From: Defluviitalea saccharophila
GTDB lineage: Bacteria; Bacillota; Clostridia; Lachnospirales; Defluviitaleaceae
DNA: 64,000 nt
NCBI RefSeq assembly: GCF_038396635.1
Contig: NZ_CP121687.1
Location: 1,674,001 to 1,738,000, forward strand
Direction of reading: 5' to 3'
Shown here: piece by piece, positions 53,638-63,504 of the stretch
How the letters are laid out: each line of letters starts with the position of its first letter
Numbering within the stretch: the stretch's first letter is position 1
Made by a program: the position numbers and the translations under genes
Notes under the pieces: generated by a model
The model's input: the letters and a program-made list of their open reading frames with translations, nothing else
The model's database searches: none
What the model was told of the DNA's origin: nothing

Positions 53638-54823
53638 GCTGACCACCCCTTAACTCAAGGTAATTTGCGACACTTTGCACGTCCTTGTCCCCTCTGCCCG
53701 ATAAGTTGATGACGATAATTTCATCTTTACTTTTCTTAGGTGCCAATTTGATAGCATACGCTATGGCATGGGCACTTTCAAGCGCCGGAATAATGCCTTC
53801 TGTTTTAGACAACCGGATAAGGGCTTCTACAGCTTCGTCATCGGTTATAGATACATACTTGGCTCTTCCTGTATCAAAAAGATAAGCGTGCTCTGGGCCC
53901 GTTCCCGGATAATCTAGTCCGGCAGAAATAGAATGGGCTGGAAGAATATTTCCATCATCATCCTGAAGTAAATAGGTTTTCATGCCGTGGATCACTCCTA
54001 TCTTCCCCTCTGCAAAAGCAGCTGCATGTTTTTTGGTTTCTATGCCAAGTCCTGCGGCTTCTACACCAATCAGCTCCACTTCCTTTTCTTCCAGGAAGGG
54101 ATAGAAGATTCCCATGGCATTGCTGCCTCCTCCAATGCAGGCGATAATGGTATCCGGTAATCTTCCTTCCTGCTCTTTGATTTGGATTTTGGCTTCTTCT
54201 CCTATAATTTTTTGAAATTCCCGGACCATGGTCGGATAGGGATGGGGCCCTACCACAGAACCTACAACATAAAAGGTATCTTCTACGGTTCTTGCCCATT
54301 CCCTTAAGGCTTCATTGGTTGCATCCTTCAGGGTTTTTGTGCCGCTATCAACACTCTTTACCTTAGCCCCTAAAAGCTCCATTCTAAATACATTAAGTTT
54401 TTGTCTTTTAATATCTTCTTCTCCCATAAATACGGTACATTCCATGTTAAATAACGCCGCTCCCGTTGCCGTTGCTACGCCATGCTGTCCTGCTCCTGTT
54501 TCTGCAATCACCTTTGTCTTACCCATACGTTTTGCAAGCAGGATCTGACCTATAACATTATTGATTTTATGGGCTCCTGTATGGTTTAAATCTTCACGTT
54601 TAAGATAAATCTTAGCACCTCCTAATTCCTGTGTAAGATTCTTAGCATAATATAAAGGATTTGGGCGGCCTACATACTGCTTTAAGTAATATCTGTATTC
54701 TTCCATAAAACTCTCGTCCTGCAGGGCTTCTATCAGTGCCTTCTCCAGTTCCTTTAAAGGATTCATCAGGGTTTCGGGCGCATATTGCCCACCAAAAATA
54801 CCAAACTTTCTATCTAATTTCAT
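53630..54823 (-). CDS. trpB: Tryptophan synthase beta subunit
   Basis: 397 residues, PLP enzyme joining indole and serine. PLP lysine in [36 protein letters not shown], phosphate loop [12 protein letters not shown], and C-terminal [10 protein letters not shown]. TrpB1 type, partner of the adjacent TrpA. The start codon overlaps the 3' end of trpF by 14 nt, implying translational coupling. Confidence 0.97.
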   Translation of the reverse strand: MKLDRKFGIFGGQYAPETLMNPLKELEKALIEALQDESFMEEYRYYLKQYVGRPNPLYYAKNLTQELGGAKIYLKREDLNHTGAHKINNVIGQILLAKRMGKTKVIAETGAGQHGVATATGAALFNMECTVFMGEEDIKRQKLNVFRMELLGAKVKSVDSGTKTLKDATNEALREWARTVEDTFYVVGSVVGPHPYPTMVREFQKIIGEEAKIQIKEQEGRLPDTIIACIGGGSNAMGIFYPFLEEKEVELIGVEAAGLGIETKKHAAAFAEGKIGVIHGMKTYLLQDDDGNILPAHSISAGLDYPGTGPEHAYLFDTGRAKYVSITDDEAVEALIRLSKTEGIIPALESAHAIAYAIKLAPKKSKDEIIVINLSGRGDKDVQSVANYLELRGGQHE

Positions 54824-55418
54824 ATCCTTTCACCTTTCTAATAAATTCTTTTATTTTTTTTTCATCTTTTTCACCATTAGTTTCTACACCAGAACTTACG
54901 TCGACCACATGGGGAGATACTATTTTGATTGCCTCGCTGATGTTCCCGGCATTTAATCCCCCGGCTAAAACCGTAAAGTAATCCTTAGAAATACCATTAA
55001 CGAGCTCCCAGGAAAAAGTTTTTCCCGTGCCTCCGCTACCGCTGTCAAATACAAAGCCTGTTACATTTTTATAGAATGGAAGGACTTCAAGTATTTCTTG
55101 ATCCTTAACGGAAAGTGCCTTCCATACGGGAACAATGCTTTTAGCACACTGGTCGTTATTTTCATTCCCATGAAGCTGAACCATATCTAAGCTGCAGTAT
55201 CGTACGATTTCATTCACTTCTTCTATGGGGGTATCTACAAAAACCCCCACTGCTTTGATATCCTTTCTTAAGCATTTCTTCATATCCCTTGCCTGACCGG
55301 GAGATATTTGCCTTTTGCTTTTTGCGAATACAAAGCCTACATAGTCGATATCATATTGATTTGCCATCACTATTTGCTCAACGGTTTTTAATCCGCAGAT
55401 TTTTATCTTAGGAATCAT
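54810..55418 (-). CDS. trpF: Phosphoribosylanthranilate isomerase
   Basis: 202 residues. Amadori rearrangement of phosphoribosylanthranilate. Catalytic Cys in [12 protein letters not shown] and Asp in [22 protein letters not shown] and [11 protein letters not shown] are further family signatures. Overlaps trpC by 11 nt at its start and trpB by 14 nt at its end. Confidence 0.96.
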   Translation of the reverse strand: MIPKIKICGLKTVEQIVMANQYDIDYVGFVFAKSKRQISPGQARDMKKCLRKDIKAVGVFVDTPIEEVNEIVRYCSLDMVQLHGNENNDQCAKSIVPVWKALSVKDQEILEVLPFYKNVTGFVFDSGSGGTGKTFSWELVNGISKDYFTVLAGGLNAGNISEAIKIVSPHVVDVSSGVETNGEKDEKKIKEFIRKVKGYEIR

Positions 55419-56187
55419 AGGCTCTTCTAAACTCCTCTGCTTTTTCTTTGATATTTTCTGATTTCATAAAGCTTTCTCCCACCAGAATGCCGTGAATATC
55501 GGATTTTTTGAGCTTAAAGATTTCTTCTTTAGAAAAAATACCGCTTTCACTAATCACAATCTTATCCTTTGGTATTTCTTTTCTAAGGTTTATGGTTGTT
55601 TGAATATCTATCGTAAAATCTTTTAGATTTCTATTATTGATGCCTATAATCTCTCCATTGGTTTTTAAAACTCTTTCCAGTTCATGTTGATCATGAACTT
55701 CAATTAAGGCATCCATATAAAGAGAATGGCTCAGATTGATAAATTCTCTCAGCTGACTGTCATCTAAAATGGCTGCAATAAGAAGAACACAGCTAGCCCC
55801 TAATGCCCTTGCTTCATAGATTTGAATGGGATCTATGATGAAATCTTTTCTAAGCAGGGGTAAGCTTATTTCTTTATGAATTTTTTTCAGAAATTTAGCA
55901 CTCCCTAAAAAGAATTTTTCTTCCGTTAATACAGAAACCGCATCCACACAATTCTCATATTCCTTAGCGATTTCTATGGGGTTAAAGTCTTCCTTTATGA
56001 TGCCTTTTGAAGGAGAAGCCTTTTTAACCTCCCCTATAATAGACAGTCCAGGCTTAGCCATTGCTTTATAAAAAGAGGGCGGGATTTTGGTATGTTTTAT
56101 GTTATCCTCAAGAAAAGATATGCTAATGGTTTTCTTTAACTCTTTTAAGGTCTCTTTCTTCTGTTCGATAATGTTATCCAGTATCAT
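55408..56187 (-). CDS. trpC: Indole-3-glycerol phosphate synthase
   Basis: 259 residues, TIM barrel. Signature segments IIGEVKKASPSKGII (catalytic Lys/Glu), VSVLTEEKFFLGS, PLLRKDFIIDPIQIYEARA, GINNRNLKDF and VISESGI. ATGA overlap with trpD at its start. Confidence 0.96.
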   Translation of the reverse strand: MILDNIIEQKKETLKELKKTISISFLEDNIKHTKIPPSFYKAMAKPGLSIIGEVKKASPSKGIIKEDFNPIEIAKEYENCVDAVSVLTEEKFFLGSAKFLKKIHKEISLPLLRKDFIIDPIQIYEARALGASCVLLIAAILDDSQLREFINLSHSLYMDALIEVHDQHELERVLKTNGEIIGINNRNLKDFTIDIQTTINLRKEIPKDKIVISESGIFSKEEIFKLKKSDIHGILVGESFMKSENIKEKAEEFRRAYDS

Positions 56188-57200
56188 GTGATCCTCCTTG
56201 TGTATTCTGCGAACTCATCCAATTTCTTCTGGGCATAGCCGCCATCAATGAGTTCTCCTGCAATATAAATGCCTTCTTCTAAGGATTTTGCTTTTCCTCC
56301 AACATAAAGAGCTGCTCCGCTGTTAAGTAGAAGAATATCTCTTTTAGGTCCCTTTTCCCCCTGGAAAAGATTCTTGATAATCTCTGCATTCTCCCCTGCA
56401 TCTCCCCCTAGCAAGTCTTCTTTCTGACATCTTGCAATGCCGAACTCTTCGGGAGAGATATAATACGTCTTAATTTCGTGATTCTTAACTTCTGTTACTT
56501 TGGTTTTATGGGTTGTAGTAATTTCATCTAACCCATCCATACCATGTACAACCATTGCATGTTCTACCCCTAAATTAAGCAGTACTTTTGCTATGGGTTC
56601 TGTTAAATTCCCATCGAATACCCCCAGAACTTGAGCCTTGGCATTAGCTGGGTTTGTAAGGGGCCCTAAGATATTAAAGATGGTTCTAAATCCCAGTTCT
56701 TTTCTCGGTCCCAGGGCATGCTTCATCGCCTTATGGAAGGTAGGTGCAAAGAGAAACCCTATATTTTGGGCTTTAACGCATTCCTCTACCTGCCTTGGAA
56801 GAAGGTTTATGTTAACTCCCAAAGCTTCCAATACATCGGCACTGCCGCTTTTGCTGGATACGGAGCGGTTTCCGTGTTTAACTACCGGAATACCTGCAGC
56901 GGCTGCCACAAAGGCTACTGCCGTCGAGATATTAAAAGTGCCTGCACTGTCCCCCCCTGTTCCACAGGTATCTAAGGTATATAAATCGTTTAGGTTGATT
57001 TTTTCTGCCTTTTTTCTCATGACCTTAGCCCCTCCGGTGATTTCATCAGGGGTTTCCCCTTTCATCTTAAGGGCTGTAAGAAAGCTTCCAATCAAAGTCG
57101 GAGAGGCTTCTCCATCCATAATACATTCCATAGCACCCATCATTTCTTCTTCTGACAAATGTCTTCCTTGTATAATGGTTTCGATTGCTTCTTTTATCAT
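56184..57200 (-). CDS. trpD: Anthranilate phosphoribosyltransferase
   Basis: 338 residues. Transfers phosphoribosyl from PRPP to anthranilate. PRPP-binding DTCGTGGDSAGTFNIST, VVKHGNRSVSSKSGSADVLE and LGPLTNPA are diagnostic. Separate from the glutamine amidotransferase, unlike the enteric fusion. Its ATG overlaps the trpG stop (ATGA), and its stop overlaps trpC likewise. Confidence 0.96.
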   Translation of the reverse strand: MIKEAIETIIQGRHLSEEEMMGAMECIMDGEASPTLIGSFLTALKMKGETPDEITGGAKVMRKKAEKINLNDLYTLDTCGTGGDSAGTFNISTAVAFVAAAAGIPVVKHGNRSVSSKSGSADVLEALGVNINLLPRQVEECVKAQNIGFLFAPTFHKAMKHALGPRKELGFRTIFNILGPLTNPANAKAQVLGVFDGNLTEPIAKVLLNLGVEHAMVVHGMDGLDEITTTHKTKVTEVKNHEIKTYYISPEEFGIARCQKEDLLGGDAGENAEIIKNLFQGEKGPKRDILLLNSGAALYVGGKAKSLEEGIYIAGELIDGGYAQKKLDEFAEYTRRIT

Positions 57201-57772
57201 ATAATCCTCTCCTTTTCTAAAAAATTCTTTATGATTGTGATACCATCCGGCGTATAGATGGATTCCGGATGAAACTGGAGTCCTACTAAGGGATATTCCT
57301 TATGAATAATGCTCATAACTTCCTCATCCTCGGTAATTGCTGCGATTTCAAAGCAATCCGGAATGGTAACTGGATTGATAGCCAAGGAATGGTATCTGGC
57401 AGCCATCATAGGATTTGCAATCCCGCTAAAAACATCTATTCCCTTATGAATAATCAGTGAAGTTTTTCCGTGAACCAGTTCCTTGGCATAGGTAATTTCC
57501 GCTCCAAAAGCAGCACCGATACACTGATGACCAAGGCAAATACCAAGTATAGGGATTTTATCGTAAAATTTTTTAATGACCTCTATGCAGATTCCTGCTT
57601 CCTTTGGCGTCTTAGGTCCCGGGGATAAAACGATATGGTCCGGGTTTAGGGCTTCTATTTCTTCCAGGGATATTTCATCATTTCGTACGACTTCTATATT
57701 TTTTTCGTACTTCCCGATATATTGATACAAGTTGTATGTGAAGGAATCATAATTATCGATGAGTAAAACCAT
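57197..57772 (-). CDS. trpG: Anthranilate synthase glutamine amidotransferase component
   Basis: 191 residues, class I glutaminase. Cys nucleophile in ILGICLGHQCIG, oxyanion HIVLSPGPKTP, His-Glu of LQFHPESIYT. Supplies ammonia to TrpE; in some Bacillota the same protein also serves p-aminobenzoate synthesis. Starts 9 nt after trpE behind GGAGGG. Confidence 0.95.
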   Translation of the reverse strand: MVLLIDNYDSFTYNLYQYIGKYEKNIEVVRNDEISLEEIEALNPDHIVLSPGPKTPKEAGICIEVIKKFYDKIPILGICLGHQCIGAAFGAEITYAKELVHGKTSLIIHKGIDVFSGIANPMMAARYHSLAINPVTIPDCFEIAAITEDEEVMSIIHKEYPLVGLQFHPESIYTPDGITIIKNFLEKERII

Positions 57773-57781
57773 AACACCCTC

Positions 57782-59170
57782 CTATTCCACTGCCGTAAGC
57801 AGTGCTTTTACTTTGTTTTCACATTCTTCATTTTCTTTCTCGGGATTTGAGTCTGCCACAATCCCTGCCCCTGCCTGCATATATACTTTTCCGTCTTTTA
57901 TCACCATCGTGCGGATAGCAATGCACATATCCATGTCTCCGTCAAAACCAAAGTAGCCAACTGCTCCTCCATAAATCCCCCGCTTTTCTTCTTCCAGTTC
58001 GTCTATGATTTCCATGGCACGAATTTTAGGTGCTCCAGATAGGGTTCCCGCCGGAAGAAAAGACTGAAGGATTGAAAAAGCATCTTCATCTTTTTTCTTA
58101 ATCCCCTCTACCAGAGATACGAGATGCATAACATGGGAATAATAATGAACCTTCATAAATTCTGTTACTTTTACGGTGTCTATCTCAGCAATCCTTCCCA
58201 TATCGTTTCTGGCGAGATCTACCAGCATCACATGCTCTGCACACTCTTTTTCATCGCTTAAAAGGTCCTCTGCCAAGTTCTTATCTTCTTGCTCATCTTT
58301 CCCCCGTTTTCTCGTACCGGCAATAGGGCAGGTATACACCTTATCTTTTCTAAGCTCTACTAACATTTCTGGAGAACTGCCTGCCACCTGATAGTCTCCA
58401 AATTTTAAATAAAAAAGATAGGGCGAGGGATTTACCCGTCTAAGTTTTCTATAGAGATTAAACGCATCTTCATCCGTTTCTAAAGTCCATCTTTTGGAGA
58501 GAACCACTTGAAAAATATCTCCTTCCCGGATATACGCTTTCGCCCTTTCGACTTTTTGCATGTATTCTTCTTTTGTCATATTGCTGGTTAAGTTTCTAAA
58601 GGAAGGGACAAAGTCTCCGCTTGGTTCTAGGGATTCATCTTTTTTTATAGCCTCTTCCATATGTTTCATTATGTTTTCTGCTCTTTTTTCACCGTCTTGG
58701 GTATCTTCTTCTAAGACCATGATAAAAATTTGTTGGTGATAATGGTCATAGGCAATCATTTCCCTGGCAAACATCAGATGCACATCTGGAACTTGAATGG
58801 TGTCTTTATTAGGGTTCGGAAGTTTTTCAAACTCTCTTACAATATCGTAGCCTACAGTTCCCACCCCTCCCCCTATAAAAGGGATGGAACTATGATTTTT
58901 TATGGTGAATTGTGACATATATTCTCTTACGGCATCCATGATATTGCCTTGCTTTTTGATGACTTTGCACCCTTCTTTGATGATGATTTCTTTGCCTTTT
59001 CCTTGTAGTTCTCCAAAGGGATTTTTTGCAATAAAGGAATATCTTCCCTTGCCTTCGTCTCTGCTTTCCAGCAAAAATCCTTTTTCTTTGCCTACATAGT
59101 TTCTAAATAAAGTAATGGGGGTTTTGGTATCTCCTTCTAAACTTTTTAAATACAGCTTTAATTCCATCAT
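57782..59170 (-). CDS. trpE: Anthranilate synthase component I
   Basis: 462 residues. Converts chorismate and ammonia to anthranilate. The N-terminal feedback-inhibitor pocket motif is FLLESRDEGKGRYSF. The catalytic core has DIFQVVLSKRW, PSPYLFYLKFGDYQVAGSSPE, CPIAGTRKRGKDEQED and LPAGTLSGAPKIRAME, which favour TrpE over PabB given the operon. Two adjacent ATGs (59170, 59167) stand behind GGAGGG; the second has the better spacing. First gene of trpEGDCFBA. Confidence 0.96.
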   Translation of the reverse strand: MMELKLYLKSLEGDTKTPITLFRNYVGKEKGFLLESRDEGKGRYSFIAKNPFGELQGKGKEIIIKEGCKVIKKQGNIMDAVREYMSQFTIKNHSSIPFIGGGVGTVGYDIVREFEKLPNPNKDTIQVPDVHLMFAREMIAYDHYHQQIFIMVLEEDTQDGEKRAENIMKHMEEAIKKDESLEPSGDFVPSFRNLTSNMTKEEYMQKVERAKAYIREGDIFQVVLSKRWTLETDEDAFNLYRKLRRVNPSPYLFYLKFGDYQVAGSSPEMLVELRKDKVYTCPIAGTRKRGKDEQEDKNLAEDLLSDEKECAEHVMLVDLARNDMGRIAEIDTVKVTEFMKVHYYSHVMHLVSLVEGIKKKDEDAFSILQSFLPAGTLSGAPKIRAMEIIDELEEEKRGIYGGAVGYFGFDGDMDMCIAIRTMVIKDGKVYMQAGAGIVADSNPEKENEECENKVKALLTAVE

Positions 59171-59204
59171 CCGTCCCTCCTTTTTATTTCAAAAATAAGT
59201 AATA

Positions 59205-59555
59205 AAAAAACCCTTCATCCCAAAAATTGAGACGAAGGGCTGCTTCGCTATGCCACTCAATTGATGATACTAAATATATTAGGGAAAATAAAAAAGACAT
59301 TTATCCTTTGGGAAAAATGTCTTATATTTAGCCACCCAATACATTTAAGTATCTTACTTTATCCGATACGGAGCTTGTGCTCGATATCTTACCTCTGTAA
59401 CGGGAGGACCCGGCATCAGATACTTTTTACATTTCACCTAGCATCTCCTGGAACCATTCCTTAAAGTCTTTTATACCGGACCTCGCACCACCGCCGGCTC
59501 GCTGAGATAAAATCCTGAAAGTACTCTTTCCAGTCATTGATTTTTTCTTATTTGG
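59205..59555 (-). promoter_or_regulatory. Tryptophan T-box leader of the trp operon
   Basis: T-box core GAGTGGCATAGCG on the minus strand at 59258-59246. It is followed by terminator stem CCCTTCGTCTC / GGGATGAAGGG with a long T-run. Stem I region begins AGCGAGCCGGCGGTGGTGCG. A TGG at 59456-59454 in GGAATGGTTCC is the candidate specifier, fitting tRNA-Trp. Uncharged tRNA-Trp should prevent termination. Confidence 0.93.
59294..59323 (-). terminator. Extra terminator-like hairpin inside the trp T-box leader
   Basis: Minus strand AAGACATTTTTCC, loop CAAA, GGATAAATGTCTT (one mismatch), followed by TTTTATTTT. It lies between the specifier stem and the antiterminator. It may simply be the T-box Stem III, or a second termination point. 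Confidence 0.5.
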
Positions 59556-59559
59556 AAAT

Positions 59560-59588
59560 ATTATATTCAATTATCCCAAATTTGTAAA
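59560..59588 (-). promoter_or_regulatory. Sigma-A promoter of the trp operon
   Basis: Minus strand TTTACA (59588-59583), 17-nt spacer, TATAAT (59565-59560). It sits 9 nt past the cwlD stop. Confidence 0.88.
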
Positions 59589-59596
59589 GAATTATT

Positions 59597-60295
59597 TTAA
59601 ACATTTTTAAAATATTCTACAATTCCCACATAAATCGCCCATGCCACTTTTTCCTGATAGGTTTCGTTATTTAAGTTCGCTTCTTCCTCTGGATTCGATA
59701 GAAAGCCACATTCTACAATAACCGCAGGTATCTCGGTAGTTTTTAAAACATAGTAATCCGTATTGGCCTTGGCTTCTCTTTTATTGGTGGGGTCTACAAA
59801 TTCTTTAAGCTGCTTTTGTATGGATTCTGCCAGTCTTTTCCCTTCCTCTGAATGCCCATGATAAAAAACCTGGGCGCCTTTATATTTAGATTCAGGAAAA
59901 CTGTTTTGGTGTATGCTGATTAAGATATCTCCTTCGCTTTGATTAATAAGTTCTTTTCTTCTGCGCATGTCAGATCTTTTCGGCTTAGGATCTCCCTTTT
60001 CATTTAGTCCTTCATCGGTGTTTCTGGTAATAACGACATAAGCCCCGCTCTGCTCTAAATACGCTTGAAGTTTTAAAGCAATGGCAAGGTTAAGATCTTT
60101 TTCATGGGCACCGTGAGTGCCTACTCTTCCGGGGTCAAAGCCTCCATGCCCCGGATCGATGACAATTACCCTTTTAGCTGTTGGCAAGGCAAAAGTACTT
60201 ACCGTCCGATTGGAATAAATATTATAACCCAATAGCAGCACCAAAAGCATTCCGATTCCTACATAAATTTTAGGTCTTTTTGTCCAAAAATCCAT
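59597..60295 (-). CDS. cwlD: N-acetylmuramoyl-L-alanine amidase, CwlD (spore cortex)
   Basis: 232 residues. One N-terminal TM/signal anchor (10-27). The Amidase_3 domain has zinc ligands in VIDPGHGGFDPGRVG, the Glu of HEKDLNLAIA, ISIHQNSFP and the catalytic Glu of IPAVIVECGFLSN. CwlD removes peptide side chains to start muramic-delta-lactam formation in the spore cortex, so it marks a spore former. Follows the GH18 gene by 66 nt on the same strand. Confidence 0.93.
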   Translation of the reverse strand: MDFWTKRPKIYVGIGMLLVLLLGYNIYSNRTVSTFALPTAKRVIVIDPGHGGFDPGRVGTHGAHEKDLNLAIALKLQAYLEQSGAYVVITRNTDEGLNEKGDPKPKRSDMRRRKELINQSEGDILISIHQNSFPESKYKGAQVFYHGHSEEGKRLAESIQKQLKEFVDPTNKREAKANTDYYVLKTTEIPAVIVECGFLSNPEEEANLNNETYQEKVAWAIYVGIVEYFKNV

Positions 60296-60361
60296 GGGTT
60301 CACCTCAATATATCTTCTCTTTGCTAATATATTTTATTCTCAATGAAAAGATATATGACTG

Positions 60362-62065
60362 TTACTCCTTAAGATATTTATATAATAGCTCCCATATCTC
60401 TTTCTTTTCTAATCCTCTCTTCCAGCCTGCAACCCCTGCCAAATTGTATTTGTCTACTAATTTAACCTTTTCTTCAATGGATTTCTCTTCTTCAAGCCAG
60501 ATTTTATAAGTCTTATTGTCTTCTTTGAATTCTCCGTAATATTGTCCTGCTTCATCGAGCCACACAGGTTCTACCTTTTGTTCTTTTAAGATAGTTTCTC
60601 CCTTGCTCATTCCATAGGCCTTAGAGGAGACTTGTATCCCTCCGCTTACTTCTTCTTCCTCCCATAATCTTGTGTAGTATGGGAGCCCAAGCAATACTTT
60701 TTCTGCCGGTACTTCCTCCAGGGTGTTTTTAATCCCCTGTTCAACCCAGCCAATGGAAGCAACTGAACCGCTCTCTGGGGATGAACTCCAGTGCTCATCA
60801 TAAGTCATTACCATGATATAGTCTACAACTTTTCCGACTTCAGCACGGTTATAATGTCTCGTCCATCCTGAAGGAACATACATATCCACGGATACAACCA
60901 GGCCCTGCTCCTTTAAAAGGGGCGTTAATTCCCTGATAAACTGTACATAATATTCCCCTGTTTCTTGCTTTAAGCTTTCAAAGTCAATATTGATGCCATC
61001 TAAATCATATAATGCAGAAAATGCCAAAAGCTGTTTTATAATATTTTCTCTGCTGTCGGTATCCTTTAATACTTTATGGGTTAAATCCGGATCACTAAAA
61101 GGATTGGTAATCATAGCCCATACTTGATACCCTTTGCTGTGGGCCCAGTTAACATATTTTTCACTGGCTATGTTTTTTAAATCCCCTTTTTCATTTTCTA
61201 TTTCAAACCAGCTGGGGGAGAGAACATCCAATCCCTTAACAGGTTCGAATTTTGAAGGGACTTCGCTGCTTTCCACCTTAAAAACTTGATCCCATACCAA
61301 ATTAATTTTTCCGCTTACAGGTTTCCAGGAAGGCTTTGTTTCTTCTTCCTTTGCAGGCTCACCCTTAATTTCTTCAATATTTCCTATATGCTTTTTATCC
61401 ACATATCCGATAACTCCGTCTTCGCTTCTAATAAAGAGCCACTTGTCATCTTCTCCAAAAATTCTAACCTGATCCCCTTGGCTCAATTTCTTTAAAATCG
61501 GACTTTTAATACTGTCTTCATATCGAATAGGGATATTCTTTTTTAGTACTTCTCCAATGGTCTTAGAATCTGTAGTGTAATCCATAATCACGACATTATT
61601 CTCTTCATTATAACGGGCTTCTATATTAAATAAATTCTTTAAGAATGAAAATGGAATATACGCCACATCTCCAAATTTTCTAAGGGGCATATTGAGCGTT
61701 AAAGGCTCTTGATTAACGTAATAGGTTAAATCATCGGTTTGCATTCGGATGACCTTGTTCTGTGTTGTAATCGTTAATTTTTGAGTTCCTTCATCCCAAA
61801 ACAAATAAGGATCTATATACTGTTTTGCAAAATCAAAGGGAAGAAAAATTTCTCCCTCAATAACTTGAGGTCCGTATTCCATCACAATAATATCTTTTCC
61901 AAGGACAACCCCTGCCTGTTCCTGTCCAAAACCGGAAAACATTTTATAAGCAGGAACCACTTTAAAGTTTGGCATATATGTTTTAACCATAAATCCTATA
62001 AAAAGAATCCCTATAATCCCGAATAAAACTTTTAAGCCTTGCTTTCTTTTTTTCCTTCTCGCCAT
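60362..62065 (-). CDS. Membrane-anchored GH18 glycosidase with stalk and SH3-like domains
   Basis: 567 residues. Basic N-terminus and signal anchor (about 11-30), a copper-amine-oxidase-N-like beta domain (about 50-165), an SH3-type domain (about 180-245, QGDQVRIFGEDDKWLFI), a Lys/Glu/Pro linker, then a GH18 TIM barrel (about 265-565) with the catalytic DxxDxDxE in YDLDGINIDFES and DYIMVMTYDEHW. GH18 enzymes with such N-terminal domains act on peptidoglycan or spore cortex in Bacillota. Start at ATG 62065 behind AAGGGGG; 60 in-frame codons upstream are not coding. Likely co-transcribed with cwlD. Confidence 0.9.
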   Translation of the reverse strand: MARRKKRKQGLKVLFGIIGILFIGFMVKTYMPNFKVVPAYKMFSGFGQEQAGVVLGKDIIVMEYGPQVIEGEIFLPFDFAKQYIDPYLFWDEGTQKLTITTQNKVIRMQTDDLTYYVNQEPLTLNMPLRKFGDVAYIPFSFLKNLFNIEARYNEENNVVIMDYTTDSKTIGEVLKKNIPIRYEDSIKSPILKKLSQGDQVRIFGEDDKWLFIRSEDGVIGYVDKKHIGNIEEIKGEPAKEEETKPSWKPVSGKINLVWDQVFKVESSEVPSKFEPVKGLDVLSPSWFEIENEKGDLKNIASEKYVNWAHSKGYQVWAMITNPFSDPDLTHKVLKDTDSRENIIKQLLAFSALYDLDGINIDFESLKQETGEYYVQFIRELTPLLKEQGLVVSVDMYVPSGWTRHYNRAEVGKVVDYIMVMTYDEHWSSSPESGSVASIGWVEQGIKNTLEEVPAEKVLLGLPYYTRLWEEEEVSGGIQVSSKAYGMSKGETILKEQKVEPVWLDEAGQYYGEFKEDNKTYKIWLEEEKSIEEKVKLVDKYNLAGVAGWKRGLEKKEIWELLYKYLKE

Positions 62066-62270
62066 CTTGTACCCCCTTAAAATAATCCATACTAAGTCAA
62101 TAAACGTAAATCGATGCTTTATTGTCTGTTTCCTTATTATATCATAGAATTCGACATATTTTATAAGAAGACATTGGAAGAGCAAAAAAGTGCATAGCTT
62201 CAAGTCAAAATCTGAAAAAGTTAAATAAATTAGCGGATCAAACACAAGCTATATTTTAAAGCCAGAAAGA

Positions 62271-62285
62271 GGATTTCCTATGCAA
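62271..62285. repeat. Fragment of the palindromic repeat element (copy C, partial)
   Basis: GGATTTCCTATGCAA is identical to the right arm of copy A at 494-508; the left arm is absent. It lies next to the trxB terminator. Confidence 0.4.
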
Positions 62286-62286
62286 C

Positions 62287-62327
62287 AAAAAATCGAAGGC
62301 TCTCTGGATTGTCCCAATAGCCTTCGA
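62287..62327 (-). terminator. Probable terminator of trxB
   Basis: Minus strand TCGAAGGCT, 17-nt loop, AGCCTTCGA, then TTTTTTG. It lies about 150 nt past the trxB stop. In the intervening 62328-62479 I found no supportable gene, only a short out-of-context open stretch broken by stops. Confidence 0.75.
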
Positions 62328-62479
62328 CTTTTAAATGTATTATTTTAAACTATTTCAGTTAAGATCAGTTATTTTTTTACCCTTCTAAGTCTTGTACCTG
62401 TCCTTCAGCAATTGGATTAAAGAGAATATGTGTTCATTTATTAAGCATCTTAGCTTCTTAAAATTTTGAGATTATTTTT

Positions 62480-63391
62480 TTATGGATTTTCAATGATATA
62501 TTTTTCTGCTGCAGCAACGGCTATAGCACCATCGGCTGTTGCCGTAATGATTTGTCTAAGCTTTTTATCTCTTATATCTCCTATGGCGTATACTCCAGGA
62601 ATATTGGTCTCACAGTTCTCATTGGCCTTAATATATCCCCACTCATTGGTTTCTACCTTCCCTTTTGCCAGTTCTGAATTGGGGGTCATTCCAACGGCAA
62701 CAAATACCCCTTCTACATCTAAGACCCTTTCTTCACCGGTTTCTTTATTTTTTACTTTAATGCCCTGAACACTGTCCTCTCCTATGATTTCCAAAACCTG
62801 ATGATTGGTAAGGACTTCAACATTCTTTAGGGAATATAGATTGTCTTGCAAAATCTTTTGGGCTGTAAGATTGGGAAGGTCCTGGACGACATACACCTTA
62901 GGGGAAAATTTAGCAAGTAAAATCGCATCTTCTACCCCTGTATTGCCTCCTCCTACTACTACCGTATTTTTGCCGTTAAAGAAGGCTCCGTCACAGGTGG
63001 CACAGTAAGAAACACCCCTTGCTTTTAATTTCTTTTCTCCGGGAACTCCCAGTTCTCTCCAAGTCGCTCCCATTCCTAATAAAAGAGTCTTGGCTTCGTA
63101 TGTATTCTTATTGGTTCTAACTTTTTTTATCTTATCATTTATCTCTATTTCTATAACTTCTTCAACAATGGGCTCTATGCCGTATTCCTTTGCATGAGCC
63201 TGCATTTTGATGGCAAGCTCCGGTCCTATAACATCGGCAATACCCGGATAATTGGCTACTTCGTAAGTTTTCGTAACCTGTCCCCCTGGAAATTCCTTTT
63301 CAAACATAATGGCATTAAGCTTGGCTCTTCCGGCATAAATTGCAGCTGCCATTCCTGCTGGCCCTGCACCGATAATAATCATATCATACAT
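62480..63391 (-). CDS. trxB: Thioredoxin-disulfide reductase
   Basis: 303 residues, FAD flavoprotein transferring electrons from NADPH to thioredoxin. FAD motif MIIIGAGPAGMAAAIYAGRA, redox-active CATC in GVSYCATCDGAFFNGK, NADPH motif VVVGGGNTGVEDAI, and C-terminal VYAIGDIRDKKLRQ. Standard length. No thioredoxin gene adjoins it. Confidence 0.95.
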   Translation of the reverse strand: MYDMIIIGAGPAGMAAAIYAGRAKLNAIMFEKEFPGGQVTKTYEVANYPGIADVIGPELAIKMQAHAKEYGIEPIVEEVIEIEINDKIKKVRTNKNTYEAKTLLLGMGATWRELGVPGEKKLKARGVSYCATCDGAFFNGKNTVVVGGGNTGVEDAILLAKFSPKVYVVQDLPNLTAQKILQDNLYSLKNVEVLTNHQVLEIIGEDSVQGIKVKNKETGEERVLDVEGVFVAVGMTPNSELAKGKVETNEWGYIKANENCETNIPGVYAIGDIRDKKLRQIITATADGAIAVAAAEKYIIENP

Positions 63392-63470
63392 GGTATCACT
63401 CCTTTTTAAGGATAGGCATCTAACATATATTCTTTTATATTATACCGTATTTTATTCTGAACTAGAATGA

Positions 63471-63499
63471 CAAAAACGCAGGGAATCTTATCCCTGCGT
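63471..63499 (-). terminator. Terminator of purA
   Basis: Minus strand ACGCAGGGA, short loop, TCCCTGCGT followed by TTTTG, just past the purA stop. Confidence 0.92.
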
Positions 63500-63504
63500 G
63501 TAGA

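Noticed and set aside
54315-54548. Antisense frame in trpB
   Set aside because: Mirror of a conserved enzyme; codon pattern belongs to the minus strand.
56638-57204. 188-codon plus-strand frame
   Set aside because: Antisense to trpD, which has all catalytic motifs; no ribosome site or homology-like pattern.
62328-62479. Possible gene remnant downstream of trxB (an open stretch ending EGQVQDLEG)
   Set aside because: Under 20 codons and bounded by stops, with no start or ribosome site; not enough to call a pseudogene.
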